This document shows positions 12,901-24,952 of a stretch of 64,000 nucleotides of DNA, piece after piece; the first letter of the stretch is position 1; each line of letters starts with the position of its first letter. The stretch is taken from positions 1 to 64,000 of the forward strand of contig JAMKCH010022247.1 in assembly GCA_023653785.1 (NCBI GenBank). Direction: 5' to 3'. The notes under the pieces were generated by a model that saw only the letters and a program-made list of their open reading frames with translations, was not told the DNA's origin and searched no databases. A program made the translations under genes and the position numbers. This DNA comes from Ophioderma brevispina (taxonomy: Eukaryota > Echinodermata > Ophiuroidea > Amphilepidida > Ophiodermatidae).

Positions 12901-13300
12901 CGATGTATAAATTTCCAGACGCGCGTCCCCTGGCCTCATTTGTAGTCATAACATTCACATAAACCGGCAAGACACGATCTGTTCTAAAACTGGAGAAAAT
13001 ATACCAATCATCAATATTGGAAGTACAGGTGGACAAGAAACTAAAAAAGAAGTCCAAACGGCAAAAAACTGGTGGATTGCCATTTGAGTGCCATGTATTT
13101 ACGAAACCTTGGCCTTTTTTTCTTACGCCAAACATATCAATTAAGTATAGTCCCAATAGCATTCATTATTACACTTCGGGACATCTTTGGTGAGATTGAA
13201 CACGCCCACCCTTTTTGTCAATTGAAACGTCCAGAACACAGACACACAGTTAAAATCCCCCTTCCCCAGATAATTGATGACAATCAAAAACTAATTTAAC
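9939..13300 (-). mobile_element. Broken L1/Tx1-like LINE (endonuclease and reverse transcriptase remnants)
   Basis: Read on the minus strand from high to low coordinates, fragments appear in the order of an L1-type ORF2. An endonuclease motif GDFNCV is at 13243-13260. It is followed by NTWHSNGNPPVFCRLDFFF (within 12866-13162), the usual end of an apurinic-type endonuclease, and RGRASGNLYIAFS-like sequence. A reverse-transcriptase strand reads GPLSPLLYI near 11650-11680, and the catalytic loop reads LADDTT at 11532-11549. Thumb-like sequence follows in 10581-10910 (GFLWNT ... GMKYLDGF), then a C-terminal Cys motif LCTFCNKEVESFSMVVLEC in 9939-10214. Many frame breaks make it inactive. The 5' part beyond 13.3 kb and the 3' tail below 9.9 kb are not clearly delimited. 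Confidence 0.8.
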
Positions 13301-14699
13301 CTTACGGTGGATATTCAAAAACCTGGATCATCTTTATTTGGCCCGTCAAGACCATTAATTAAGGGTATTTTCCTTGACTATTCAGAGTAAGATCAAGAAT
13401 TATAAGGCGACCGTCGTTATCTGTAACACCTTTTGGTGATTTCAACAATTACAATTAGAACCCGTAACAAGAATACATACACCCCTACTATTTGGCATGT
13501 ACCATGGGAAACAACATAATATTGCTATTGCCCCATTCATCTTTCCCAATCTTGTTCAAACACATCGGGTTACCGAGGGTGTTTCTTTGAAGTAAGAAAT
13601 ATCAGCCTTTCTATTTCCGAAGCAAGAAAAACACTTCCATACGTTCTATGTTGTTCTCCTAACCCCGTGACATTCATTGAGGTAAATTCCACAGCCTCCT
13701 GTTACTTTATTCCATGCGAAACATGAAACCACAAACCAGATACACTATAAAGTGAACAAAAGCTTGTGGTCCAACATACTATACAGTTAAAACCTGTACA
13801 TTACAATATTAATCAACGAACCATGAATTAACACACGAGTGTTTGTATGAGATATGTATTATCACCATGACCCCACCTGTTTCTTGCATTCACACAATTT
13901 GTATGGTCACATAATGAAACAAGACTAATTCATTAAAAAGTAAGATAAGTAAACAATTAAAAAAACACTGGCATCACTGCCAACAAATCCCTGTTAAAAT
14001 TTGTTGGTCATCTTTTATAAAACTAGCCATTTTACCCACTATACGGGCTTACTATTGATGCTCAGAACGTCCATCTCTGAGAAGGGGTGATCCTGATTGA
14101 TGTTATAATTCAAATTGAAGATCCCTTGATATTGTTTTCGTCACTCAGAGTCCTTCACAGATTGTCTTGTAAGAATCAAAGATTATATCAAGCCTGTTTG
14201 CAGTTGACGCAGCCTTTCCACACATAATTCAAAGCGCCACCCCCTGTGTCTGAGAAATCCCAAGTGTGCTGCAACATTGGTCCTTCAGGCTGTCAGACAT
14301 TGGGCATTCATATCCACTACCGCAATGTCATATGGAATTTATATCCTCTTACGAGAAGCTCACGCGCGATTGTCAATTACTATACGCTGCATCAGGAAAC
14401 GTCACAATAATTTCGCTTCGTCGACGTGGCCAGCTGGCTAGTGCACAACCCTAATCAGCACCTAGATTTTAATATCACCAATAGAAGCCATAGTACTGAA
14501 CTAAGTCGTCTAATCCATTTGAAAAACTGAAAGATAAAGTAGAAAATCATTAACATCAATTAAAATAACTGACAAGAAAAAAAGAGAAAATGAAACCGCA
14601 ATTTGTTAGTACTGAAATAATTAACTCAACAAATAATGGGGAAAATCAACAATGGGCGGATAAACACTTACCAAAAATGGGGCCCAATTTACCCCGTTG
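13301..14699. other. No gene; may include worn 5' part of LINE
   Basis: The N-terminal endonuclease of the LINE should lie here on the minus strand, but I could not read convincing motifs. No other feature is seen. Confidence 0.35.
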
Positions 14700-15600
14700 G
14701 ATATTAAACATCATTATAAGGCTGTTGGCGGCCACTTGAAAGCGCCCTCCCTTAGGCATACATTAAGGTGAATGTGATCGCGTCTATACATTTGACATCC
14801 AACAAATATAGCAAAACATGGAAAAAACGGGACCATTCACCCCATTTTTTGGCTTAGTCTAAAACATTATTAGGAGGTGCTACATTGCATTGGCAGCCCC
14901 ATTTTGATAAGTGCCATCCATTAGGAATACATTTTAAAGAATGTGGCACTCTATAACATATGCACATCAACACAAATATAGGAAAACCTGAAAAAAGCTG
15001 AGTCAATTTACTCCTTTTTATGACTATTAAAACAACAAGAGCAATTCTATGGTGTTAAATGATTGGCGGCCATTTTGAAAGCGCCATCAATGAGGATACA
15101 TTAGAGTGGTGAATGTGACTGCTCTTACTTTGAACAGTAAACAAAATATCAAAACACTGAAAACCAGGGCCATTTCACCCATTTTTGGCTAGTAAAATAT
15201 ATTGTAAGGTGTTAAATTGCTTTGGCGGCCATTTTGACAAGCGCCCTCAATGAGGAATACCTTTAAGATAAGAGTTGTGAGTGTAGACCGCTCTATACAA
15301 TTTGATATCCAACAAATATAGAAAACACTACAAAAACTGCTGGACCATTTCACCCCATATTGTGCCTATGAAAACTTCGTTATAATGGGCGTTAAATGGC
15401 AATTTGGCGGCCATTTTGAAAAGCTCCCTCAATGAGACTACATTTCAGTGTGAGTTGACCGCTCTATCCATTTGGTATCAAAAATAGAGGAAAACACTAC
15501 AAAACTGGACCATTCCACCCCTCTGTGGCCATGAAAACGTCGTTATATGGCGTTAAATGGCATTTGGCGGCCATTTGAAACGCCCTCTAGCGAAAAAAGT
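14700..15600. repeat. Tandem array, six ~168-bp units
   Basis: GGCGGCCATTTTGAA-type blocks start at about 14726, 14892, 15065, 15224, 15406 and 15566. Shared unit parts are GACCATTTCACCCC, GCGCCCTCAATGAGG and ACCGCTCTATACATTTG. Units differ by many small indels. Confidence 0.85.
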
Positions 15601-15633
15601 GGCGGGGTAGCAAAAGTCTACCCTCACTTTTTT
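15593..15633. other. Imperfect hairpin at end of tandem array
   Basis: AAAAAAGTG...GGTAG pairs with CTACC...CACTTTTTT around a short loop. Function unknown. Confidence 0.45.
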
Positions 15634-16186
15634 GTTATGTCGATGGTCTAGTCCTGGCTGTGACAGAATTAACTTAGGGCACATCTCATGCACACGGGGC
15701 CCACCCAGCCAACCCGGACTAAAAGGGGTTATACGAGTTACATGACTGGTCCTCATATAGGGATCGCCAGTTGCTTCCAGGGTGGGAAACCCGTGTTTTT
15801 TTTCACTTGGAAGAAAACAGGTTTTCTGTGGTAAATCCTTCTGTTGTAATGCAAATGGCTATTGTTGGTTTTATATTATATATTATTGAAATATACTGAA
15901 TTTAAAATAGCATTCTGGGAGCTCCACCCACCCCTGCTATTGCATAATTAAACTCGCAAATGACCACGTAGGCCACACTAATAACAAAATACATAATACG
16001 TGTATATTATGGAGCTTTTTTACACCAAGAGATATAAATATTCGATGTGGCTCAAGAAATTCTTTGTAAAGGCTAACTCTTAAATTTCTAAAAGTAATTT
16101 TCTATAGTCGCCCTTGAAAATAACAAGGTTCTTCCCATTAAGGCAATACTACGTTAGACCTGTATTATATACACTGTAAACAACAA
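15634..16186. other. No recognisable feature
   Basis: Non-coding stretch between the 168-bp array and a MITE copy. Confidence 0.5.
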
Positions 16187-16532
16187 TTAAAGGGGATGCC
16201 CGATTTAAGGGATATGAAGTTTTTCGTGCTTGATAGAATGATCTTCACCCAAAAACCCCACCTTTCATTTCACGCCGATATTTTCAATCGTTTTCATGAG
16301 AGCAGAAAACGTGATTTCGAACCCCATCGGTCCCTTTGTAAAATATATAGTGGTCGACCAAATTGGGGTACATTTTCGCTCATTACTTCCCACCAAACAT
16401 CCTTTGGCCTAAGATTTGACAGGGTAAATGAGAAAAATAAGTAGACTTTCGCTGATCCAAAATGTTGACCACTGCCGTTAAAATCTGGGCTTCGGGGACG
16501 AGGCTATTAGCGATCGGGCCATGGACCTTTAA
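16187..16532 (+). mobile_element. TTAAAGG-ended MITE, family 1
   Basis: The copy runs from TTAAAGGGGATGCCCGATTT to GATCGGGCCATGGACCTTTA. It has the same internal order as the 7396 copy, including GATATGAAGTTTT, GGTCGACCAA and TGGGGACGAGG-like sequence. The open frame at 16196-16444 is inside this repeat and is not a gene. Confidence 0.75.
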
Positions 16533-18514
16533 TGGTCGCTATACTTTTATTATTTTATTTTTAAATTAACAAATTGGCCATACAGATTGTAATGGTTTGC
16601 ATCTGCAATTTTAATTGTGGTAAATATCTAAATGTGCGCGTGCATTTAGACAGATTTGAACACAGTGACCATTATCCAATCTATATAATTTTTCTTGCAA
16701 GACAAAACAAAATGTGAACAAATACTTTATACCTGCAAGGTACACTTCTAATTAATTTTAAAAAAACAGATTGTGAACAATCATGTTGTTGTAAGGTTGA
16801 TACTGCGCGAAACGACGAATGTGGTGTAATTATTGTTTTATTTCTCCCAGTTTTGTTCTTGAAGAAACTGGAGACCCCTTTTTTTTTCAGTTTCTTACAT
16901 TCTGCCGGGAAGAAATAAGTTCTCCGGAAGTTCATAAACTGTTCCGTTAGGAGGTGCCCTACACCGAAATCCTCATTTCATTTGTGAGGGCCGGTTATTA
17001 CATATGACATGACTAGAAGATTGTTCGTATACATAAAATTGAATAGTACTAGTATAATTATAATTAAAATCAATTTATGTTTGTTAATGTTATATGTTCT
17101 GCTACCTTTTAGAGTACATTAATATTGTGTCATAATGTAATCATATGTTTAAAAGGAACAACCAAAACCAATACTGCACGCACGAAGGGATTTTCACAAA
17201 ATTCCAATTCAGCGTAATGAGGTAAAATCCCATTATGCCGATTTTTGAATTTCGAATTGATTTGTCGCATAGCAACATTTCTGTTTCAATTTGCGTTTTT
17301 TACAATACAAACGAATTCCTGTACCTGAAGAAATTGAGGTACTAATATCATGATCATTCTAAATTGAACTCAAATCACAGGAATCTGATATTTCGTTGCT
17401 ATTGCACTGTTAATTCTAAACCTGACTAACCTAATTTGATAACTTTCTTATTTTAAATTATATGTTCCAAAGATAAACACGCATATCTAAAGACTATTTT
17501 TTATTGCTAAACAATGAGCTTAATATGTTTATTTTAAACATGTTGAACTAAATGAGATCATCATGTGAAAATTGTAATTATTGCTAACATGGTCTTTACA
17601 ATACATGGGGCGAATCAAGAGGTTATATCTTTTCCTACAATAAGTGAACAAACAAACTATATTCTTCATATATGTCGTTGTTTATTCAACAATACGGTAT
17701 TTTACAAACTAAATAACTTAGAAGTTGTTTGCTTCAATTTATGCACACTCAGAAAAGGCACCGGCAAACCATTATAGGTTACATATTTACTGGTATCATT
17801 GTATAGGTTTTTCCCAGTTAATTCGCCTTGTAAATTGATTTCAATAAAACACAAATGGAATTCGTTCGGTAAAATCTTAATCGCTGAAAGTGCAAACCAA
17901 TTTCATACTCTGAGATTCACATGTGGGTCATCGTATTTTCACTTTCCTCATTAATTTTCGTCGTTCAATGCTCGTCTAATTCGCCCGTCAATATCAATAC
18001 CGGCGTATTAGAAAGCAATTCGTCGTTTTTCATTGATATTCATTTCTTTTCATTCAATTTACGTTTCCGTATAGCCTATTTAAACAAATTACATATGATT
18101 CTGTAGGGGATGGTCGAAATGTTTTCTCCAAGGTGTATGGCTTCAAACCATCCACATTTCGGCTCGTGTCTTGTGACCTTAAATTACTATTTTGCCAATT
18201 TTGTGTGTTGATATAAGAAAAAAAAACATTGTTAAAAAAAAAAAAAAAAAAAAAATATTTTTCTTTTGTTTGAACATATTTTTTTCGTTTGACTATTTTG
18301 GGCTTTAAATTAAGCCACTATCAAGGATTTCTTTAAGAATGTAACAAATCTCTGCAAGACCTTTTTTGAATGTTTTTTATGGTCGTTTTTATACGCGCTC
18401 GTGGTGAAGCCTCCTGGTCATTATTGAAAGTGATATTTTGGGAGGTACAGCCAGTACTATATGATTCTCCCACGCGACTGGGGCACGACTGTTGATCGGT
18501 CTTGTGGTTTAATA
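16533..18514. other. AT-rich, no recognisable gene
   Basis: Very AT-rich DNA with an A-run of about 20 near 18235-18255. Short frames here are uninformative. Confidence 0.5.
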
Positions 18515-18850
18515 TCACTAACTGTTTGATCGGTCTATACCCTTTGTTGGTTTTTATATCAGTAAGTACATGTCAAAAATATTCACTGTAAATATACACT
18601 TTGTTGATTAAAGTTACGGAAAACTTCAAAGTGGGCCTACATATTACCTGTATGTCTTTATCCTCATATCAATGACACTATCTATTTTGGGGTATGTTTT
18701 TTATGTGTAAAAATATATGTTCTTCCTATGGCCTAGACTATCATTGAGAGCAAATTGAAGAAATTCATATTTTTTTGAAAATGTCCAGGCCGCTTTAAAA
18801 TGTAAATTTCTTTGCCTTTGTTTTAACTATCTTTAATGGACAGTTTCGCC
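18515..18850 (+). repeat. Dispersed repeat, partner of 50510-50790
   Basis: GATCGGTCTATACCC, ATATCAGTAAGTAC, TGTTGATTAAAGTTA, GGCCTACATATTACCTG and ATTGAGAGCAAATTGAAG occur in the same order in both copies. No terminal repeats recognised. Confidence 0.7.
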
Positions 18851-19639
18851 ATCAGTGTAAAATCACACGAACCCTTTATTTCCGCAAATTGCGTACATTA
18901 CCACGTTACTAATCTTCACCCCCAATTTACAAACATGGACTTATTCCGGGGCGACTAAACAAAACACTCCATTTCTGAAACAATTTGCCCAGGAGAAGAC
19001 TTCATTCCGGGGCTTCATGCCAGAAAAACAACCACACACCGTACAACCAGGGAAACGTACTACAGCAATTTACAACATTAACAGTCGTTTCTACAAACCA
19101 ACACGAAAACGTACGTTAATCCAACATTTACAACATTAACATTCATTCCTTAAAACAACTGTTTATATCACTCAACAATTAACATAGCCCTATATTGCCT
19201 AAAAACCTGAAAACTATCACAAAAAGATTAACATATTTCCTAACAAACCACGGTAAACATGGAACGTCCTTTCACTAAAACAACAAAACATTAGAACATA
19301 TATTTGGTCCCTTCCAAACAATAACAAGTCGCTTCATATTCAATTCGTACGTACTTGTTAAAACGACTCACACACACCCAGCTTATATTCCTACCAAACA
19401 GACGCGCACACACATCACCATCACTATACCAGACACAGACATGCACAGATAAAGGCTGTTGGGCCGCACATTTAATTGAGGGCGCTAATCAAAGTTGTAG
19501 TACGCGGGGTTGGGACTGGAAGGTGAAAACTTAGGGCGCTAAACATCATTCATATGCTAGGTAGAATAGACTTTGCCATAGATTAAACACTTATACCGCA
19601 ACCCTCTTATTTGCGGCAATAATCGATGGCTGGGCACTA
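18851..19639. other. A/C-rich non-coding DNA
   Basis: The strand is biased to A and C from 18900 to 19440 (repeats such as TTTACAACATTAACA twice). No gene or clear repeat end. Confidence 0.45.
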
Positions 19640-19988
19640 TGGGGGGCGGCCCGATTTAAGGATATGGATTTCCCATCTTGTAGATTGGCTACACGCCAAA
19701 ACTTCATCTGTTAAAGTGTCGCGCCTAGATTTCAATCCGTTTTGATGCGAGAGCTATAAACGTGAATTTGTAAGCGCCCATAAAGACTTGTAAAATTCAT
19801 ATTGGTTCGACCAAACGGGGCACATTTTTCGCCCGTATCTTTAGAACCAAATCATCCTTTGGCTCTAGATTTCACAGGGTTAATGTAAAAAATTGCAGCA
19901 TTTCTTTTGATACCAAATGTCGACCACTTCCGGTAAAATCTGCGGCTGCTGGGGACGAGGTTATTAACGATCGGCCATGGCCCTTTAA
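19640..19988 (+). mobile_element. TTAAAGG-ended MITE, family 1
   Basis: This is a fourth copy with the left end worn (GGGGCGGCCCGATTTAAGG) and a good right end (CGATCGGCCATGGCCCTTTA). Inner landmarks are shared with the other copies. Confidence 0.7.
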
Positions 19989-20865
19989 CTCTAGTACGTT
20001 AGGGTTAAAATTAAGTACTATCAGTGTTTGCTGCACTTTTGACTACCCAATCATGAGTCTTATGGGTAAAGCCTTATCAAATAAATAAATGGAACCACCG
20101 GAAATACGCAAAAGGCGGAATGCCTGACTCATATCGCCCCCGCCATAAAGGAGCGTGTTTTGACATTGCAACTTTTGAACAACACTCCCAACATTCATAG
20201 AGCCCCCTTGCAAAAAGGACAAATGGTTGAATGAACCGTAACTCCCCGTACTGCATTTTGTACAGAGCCAAAAAGAGAAGACTATTAAAACAAACATTGT
20301 GAAAAGGACTTAATTGTATGGGCACAACATACCATGAAACTGGCAACCACTTAGATTTCATTGCTTTTTTTCAAACTTAAGATAAACTTAAATAAAATTA
20401 AAAACCAACATTAAAATCCTTAGCCACGACTAAATTCAATCAAAAAAGGATTTACAGGTGCAATCATAAATGAACCTTTGATTTAGTTTGCGCCACCTAA
20501 CTGCTTCCAAAAAGGATGTGCCTCTAATAAAATGCACAAAAAAATAAAAAATACATTTGCCCATTATGTAATGACGGAATGCCTCATTTGGCTTTGCATT
20601 TCTCAGAAGGAATTACCCAAAGCTGCATGTTAAATATTTTATGTAACACTCTAACAGCAATGAGGGCAATTGGCAAATCAATAATTAACGATTTTTTTTA
20701 TGTTACGAGGAACGACGCAAACCTCATAGAGGGCAAAGGACTTAAACCAATCGTTCTTGATCATTAATACCCACAAACACTTCCACAACATGCTATCAAT
20801 GATCATGCTAGAATATGGTGAGATAATTAAGTTATCCTACCGAACTTTTCCTACACTAGACCAAA
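19989..20865. other. No recognisable feature
   Basis: Overlapping short minus-strand frames at 20043-20361 show no family resemblance. Confidence 0.4.
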
Positions 20866-21690
20866 TTCATGTTTGGTATTGAATACAAAATGAACACAAT
20901 TGAAGCTCCCCACGATTGACTGCGGGAACAATCTTGCCAATAGCCCTACTTCTTGGTACTCCCAATTGAAGTACTTAGTGCCAAACAAACCAAAACACAC
21001 AGCCAAAAGGGGCCTATCGCATGAACTTTGGTACATTTTCAGGCTTTTGCTTCCGTTGTACCTCCTCCTCTCTTGTAATTGCGATATCTATGTGTTTTTT
21101 AGATACTGATGGAACATAATGATTGAGTTGGAGTAGATCGGAATTGCCACTTTTCGATAAAAATTACCGATAATTAATAAGTGATCTGGACATTGAGGCA
21201 CATGATGTAACGGATGCTGAAGGGACAAAGGAGTAAACCAAACCGATGGGTCATCCATACCCACACTAACATTCCTACCATCGCTATCCTTGTTACTTGA
21301 ATACAATTTATGTATCTTGAAATACATGTAATGTACCTTGATTACCAAAATTAGATACGGTAGGGATAATGGAATTACGCACGAGACCCGAACCGATACC
21401 ACACCTATGTTGTAATTGCAATCCTGTATTTTTTATTTTGTAACTTTTAATATTTTGTACCTTTTAATGTACACTTCTTGATAGATGGTATGAACGCACC
21501 ACGATAGAGTGTGCCACTGTTATGAAGTGAGTTCCTAATAAATTTGAATTGAATAAAACGGAATGAAAGCATTGCATGCAATTACAACTTTCCTATGATT
21601 GACTGCATGATCGATATTCCAAAAGCCCTACACTGATACTACTAACTTAAGTACTTAATGCCACGTACGTCCATCTTCACACTACCAGTA
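20866..21690 (+). repeat. Direct repeat pair about 690 bp apart
   Basis: The segment 20866-21000 (GATTGACTGCGGGAACAATC, AATAGCCCTACTTCTTGGTA, GAAGTACTTAGTGCC) is matched by 21560-21670 (GATTGACTGCATGATCGAT, AAAGCCCTACACTGATA, TAAGTACTTAATGCC). The interval ends in AATAAATTTGAATTGAATAA, a LINE-like tail. It could be a tandem repeat or two insertions of one element. Confidence 0.5.
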
Positions 21691-21935
21691 GGACGCCCAA
21701 AGCATATCTTTTGTATTAACAGATTGTTATTACTGTTCCAATTCTAAAATTACCTTTATATAATTGGATCAGGCCTTGTCGTGCACCTGTTGTATCTGTT
21801 GATGATGCTCGACGGCTCTGAATGTAATTGTTGATTTTGTTGGTCTTTGCGTACGACCGTTACAAGTCTATCGTGCTGATTCCGCACACTCTGTTGTAGG
21901 GCCCCTGTGTAACTTATTCCGATCACTACTTGAAA

Positions 21936-22035
21936 ATGAATGATTCATCGCGTGACTCCAAATCTCTACTTCACCTTGTTCTTGTTGGATTTGTTTTTTA
22001 CATTGTCCTTGACACTATCTCCCACATGGTTCAAA
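21936..22035 (+). CDS. Candidate first coding exon with N-terminal hydrophobic segment
   Basis: An ATG opens MNDSSRDSKSLLHLVLVGF and then FYIVLDTI, a short polar head followed by a hydrophobic run typical of a signal peptide or signal anchor. A donor AAA|GTAAGC ends it in phase 1, the phase used by the CILP-like modules 6 kb and more downstream. No promoter element was identified upstream, and the frame is only 33 codons long. It is offered as a possible start of the same transcript, at low confidence. Confidence 0.2.
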
Positions 22036-23762
22036 GTAAGCTAATGCAGGCTGTAACACACGGGCTTGTAAGCTAGTATGCTGCCCCAAGCGGCCGCCGA
22101 AGATTTGCCGAGGAGTTATCTGCAACTCAACCTGACTGCACTGCTTAGGGTCTGGCATTAGGTTTGAGTCCGTTTCGTGCCTCTGCGCCTTCCCATAATT
22201 ACAGTTATCGGTAATGTTCGCAGCAATGACAGCTAATTCGTATTTCTAAAATAGGTTACTGATCATCAAAGTACACATTAAATCCAATGACCATCACTGT
22301 AATAAATTTCTCAAAGACTCGATGATGTGATGCGAGAATCCGATAGTAACACAAGCAAGCCTGCCAAGACTTAATTTGGCGCGATTTACCAAAGTGGCAC
22401 AAAGAAATTTTGATCTCCTTCGGTCGAGGCTGACAGTGGTGTGAAGAGGGTCGAAATGATAATCCGAACAAAAGCGACATAAAGGCGCGTTTCCATTGGA
22501 CAGACAACCAAGGCTGACAAAAAAGCAAAGCTGTGATTGGCCACCAACCCGTTGCTACCATAAACAAGCGAGACTACTGCCTTTAGGCCGTTGCTACGTG
22601 TGACCGTCCAGAACTAACATCGACAGGCACCGGAATTTAACTGACTACGCACTAGCACTGTGCCATACTGGCGTATTAAATAATTACAAAAGCCAAAAAA
22701 CATTTCCTGACAGGTTAAATTCGTTCCCCCGTTGACTTCGCATTCGGAAATGGTATTTTCGACGCCGCGTGGAATAATATTTGATGTTTGACAAGATTCT
22801 AATCAAAATACAGATGGAAAATTCTGTCATTTGATACCGATACGAGCACGCTAAGCGCCACCAGTTTTTCAACTCAACGACACATACGGTGTCGGGGGTC
22901 GGACCACGATCGGCTCGATTTGGGCATCTGGGATTTCTAAACGGTATTTAGGGAATTCTACGTGTATTTTTTCTACGCAGCCTGTCCTCCAGTGACATTT
23001 AAAAATCAACTTTCATTCAAAAGATCTAAGTAATATCATGATAATTTAGGGGAACACATATTGACGTCAACATCCCTCGAGGTTATTGAGTAACGGCGCT
23101 GCAAGATACTGTAATTTCCCAATAACGGTCATTTAAGATTTACATATTTGTGATCAGCTATAGCCTTTATCAGGTCTTTTGTTCGATGTATGTAGAGCCC
23201 CTCCTACCCTGTACCGTAAGTCTTGGATAAAGATAGGCAGAAAAAATCGGTTTGTTTTGGCGTAACGGAGAAAAATATCAGTGTCCGGTCGGTCGGTCAG
23301 ATTTGTTTTTTTATTTTTTTATTTTTTTTAGATCTTCTCACTGTTTTAATCTAAATGGAATACCAGATGCTGCTAATTTAAAGTTTTTTTTTTTCAATGA
23401 CTTTTAGCAAAGATCGTTTATTTTACTTGTTTTGTTATTTTTTTTCATCTTTGTGTTGGTAAAAAAAATATTTGTGTTAATTGTGGATGAAAATAATGGC
23501 GTCGGCATAATTTTTTATTTTTGTGCTAATTGCAACAAAAACTTTTGAGTCGGCAGGTTTTTAGGGTCGTCGGGTTACGCCAACAAAACAATTTTTTTTA
23601 TGCCTTAGCACCAGGTTCGGCGGATGTTGATGCCGATTTGAATTCACCGGTTGGCATGTTAATTGGCATGTCCTACCCCCTGAAATGTAAAACACATTGC
23701 GGGCATCCGCAGCACTGGGTACTTCCGAAAAGGGCCTCGTTTCCTGCCGTTTTCAATTTCTC
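22036..23762. other. No recognisable feature
   Basis: Mixed-composition DNA downstream of the candidate first exon. T-rich patches at 23300-23420. No supported gene. Confidence 0.4.
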
Positions 23763-24369
23763 TAACCCTCGTCATACCGAGATTGGGGGTGTGGTGTTAG
23801 TTTACCCACTGAACTTTGTCTCCGTTGCGCTAAATCCAAAATGTTTTCGTAAAAAGCTTCGGGTAATCATTTTCTCATCCTTTCCGGTCATGTTTAGCGA
23901 AAAAATGTGAAGGTACACCCTTCACCGGGGTTTAGGGTTTGCCGTCAAGTCGAAGGGCGGGCGAAGGGTACGGGGTGGTTCTTGCCGCCCACAAAATATG
24001 TAATAGTACATTTTTGAATTGTTATGCACACTATGCGGCTCTACAACTATATAAATGGAAACTATTCAAGTGCCATCATTTAGAACTGAAAATCCGATTT
24101 CCTACCTTTTTTATCGCAAAATCGGATTTTCGCCTATTTTCTGTGGAAAATGCCAATTTGACCGACTCGCGGACTTTATGACGTCATTGTGACGCCATAC
24201 TAGGATACCTAGGATACTAGGTATGTTAGTACTTATTTTGGTATCAATGGAAAGAGGAGGACCATAGCTATCCATTGGTGTCAAATCGTAAGCATCGGGT
24301 GCTTTATAACGAATTCTCGAGGGGTCTGTAAACCGTGTTACAAAAAAGGTTTGGTAAGACGAGGGTTAA
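23763..24369. mobile_element. piggyBac-like MITE (copy B)
   Basis: It starts TAACCCTCGTCATACCGAG and ends GGTAAGACGAGGGTTAA, imperfect inverted ends starting with CCC next to a TTAA-like site. The interior shares GAAAGAGGAGGACCATAGCTA and TGACGTCA (24179-24186) with copy A. Confidence 0.6.
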
Positions 24370-24667
24370 GAATAAGATACACTTGGCTTGGTTGCATCAA
24401 AAAGGTTAATTAATTGTGGCTTTGATCATGTATTTCCTGTAAATAGTTCGTCAACTTTTTAGTTTAAATCCTTCCAGCTTTTATATCGCCATCATTGTAA
24501 TATTAACTAGTATAATTTTGATTGCTCTAAGTCGTCCTTAAACAATTACGTTTTGCCTTAATGTTTTATGCCTTAATATCTTTTGGACAATTTGGAATTT
24601 ATAGCGCAAGCCTGATATTCAAAGTGATAGTAGAACGTGCTCTTGTGAGCCAAACAACTCGGGTACC

Positions 24668-24757
24668 TGTGTTTTATGTGAAAATGGTGTTGAGGATGTC
24701 ACTCATTTCATGATCACCTGCCAAGTTCTACAGGCTGTTAGAAGCTTGAAGAAATGA
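24668..24757 (+). mobile_element. C-terminal fragment of a CR1/Jockey-like LINE
   Basis: The short frame reads CVLCENGVEDVTHFMITC, ending in a stop at 24757. The C-x-x-C ... E-D-x-x-H-F-x-x-x-C pattern is the zinc-knuckle-like tail found after the reverse transcriptase of CR1, Jockey and related LINEs. No other part of the element was found upstream. Confidence 0.5.
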
Positions 24758-24952
24758 ACTTGAATTGCTTCAGCGCAAAGCATATTTCTTTTGAAATATG
24801 CTTTTGCTTGGCAACCTCGACGCTTATATCTGTTCTTCGGGGTAGGTGGGTGCCGTTGTTGTAAAAGCATTTTCCAAATAAATAAATAAATAAAATAAAC
24901 AAATGGCATTATTTAATAACTTTATTGCCTTTATAGTTTGTTATTTGACTAA

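Noticed and set aside
13440..13460. GDFN-like motif on the plus strand
   Set aside because: The LINE is on the minus strand and its own GDFNCV is at 13243-13260. The plus-strand match has no supporting context.
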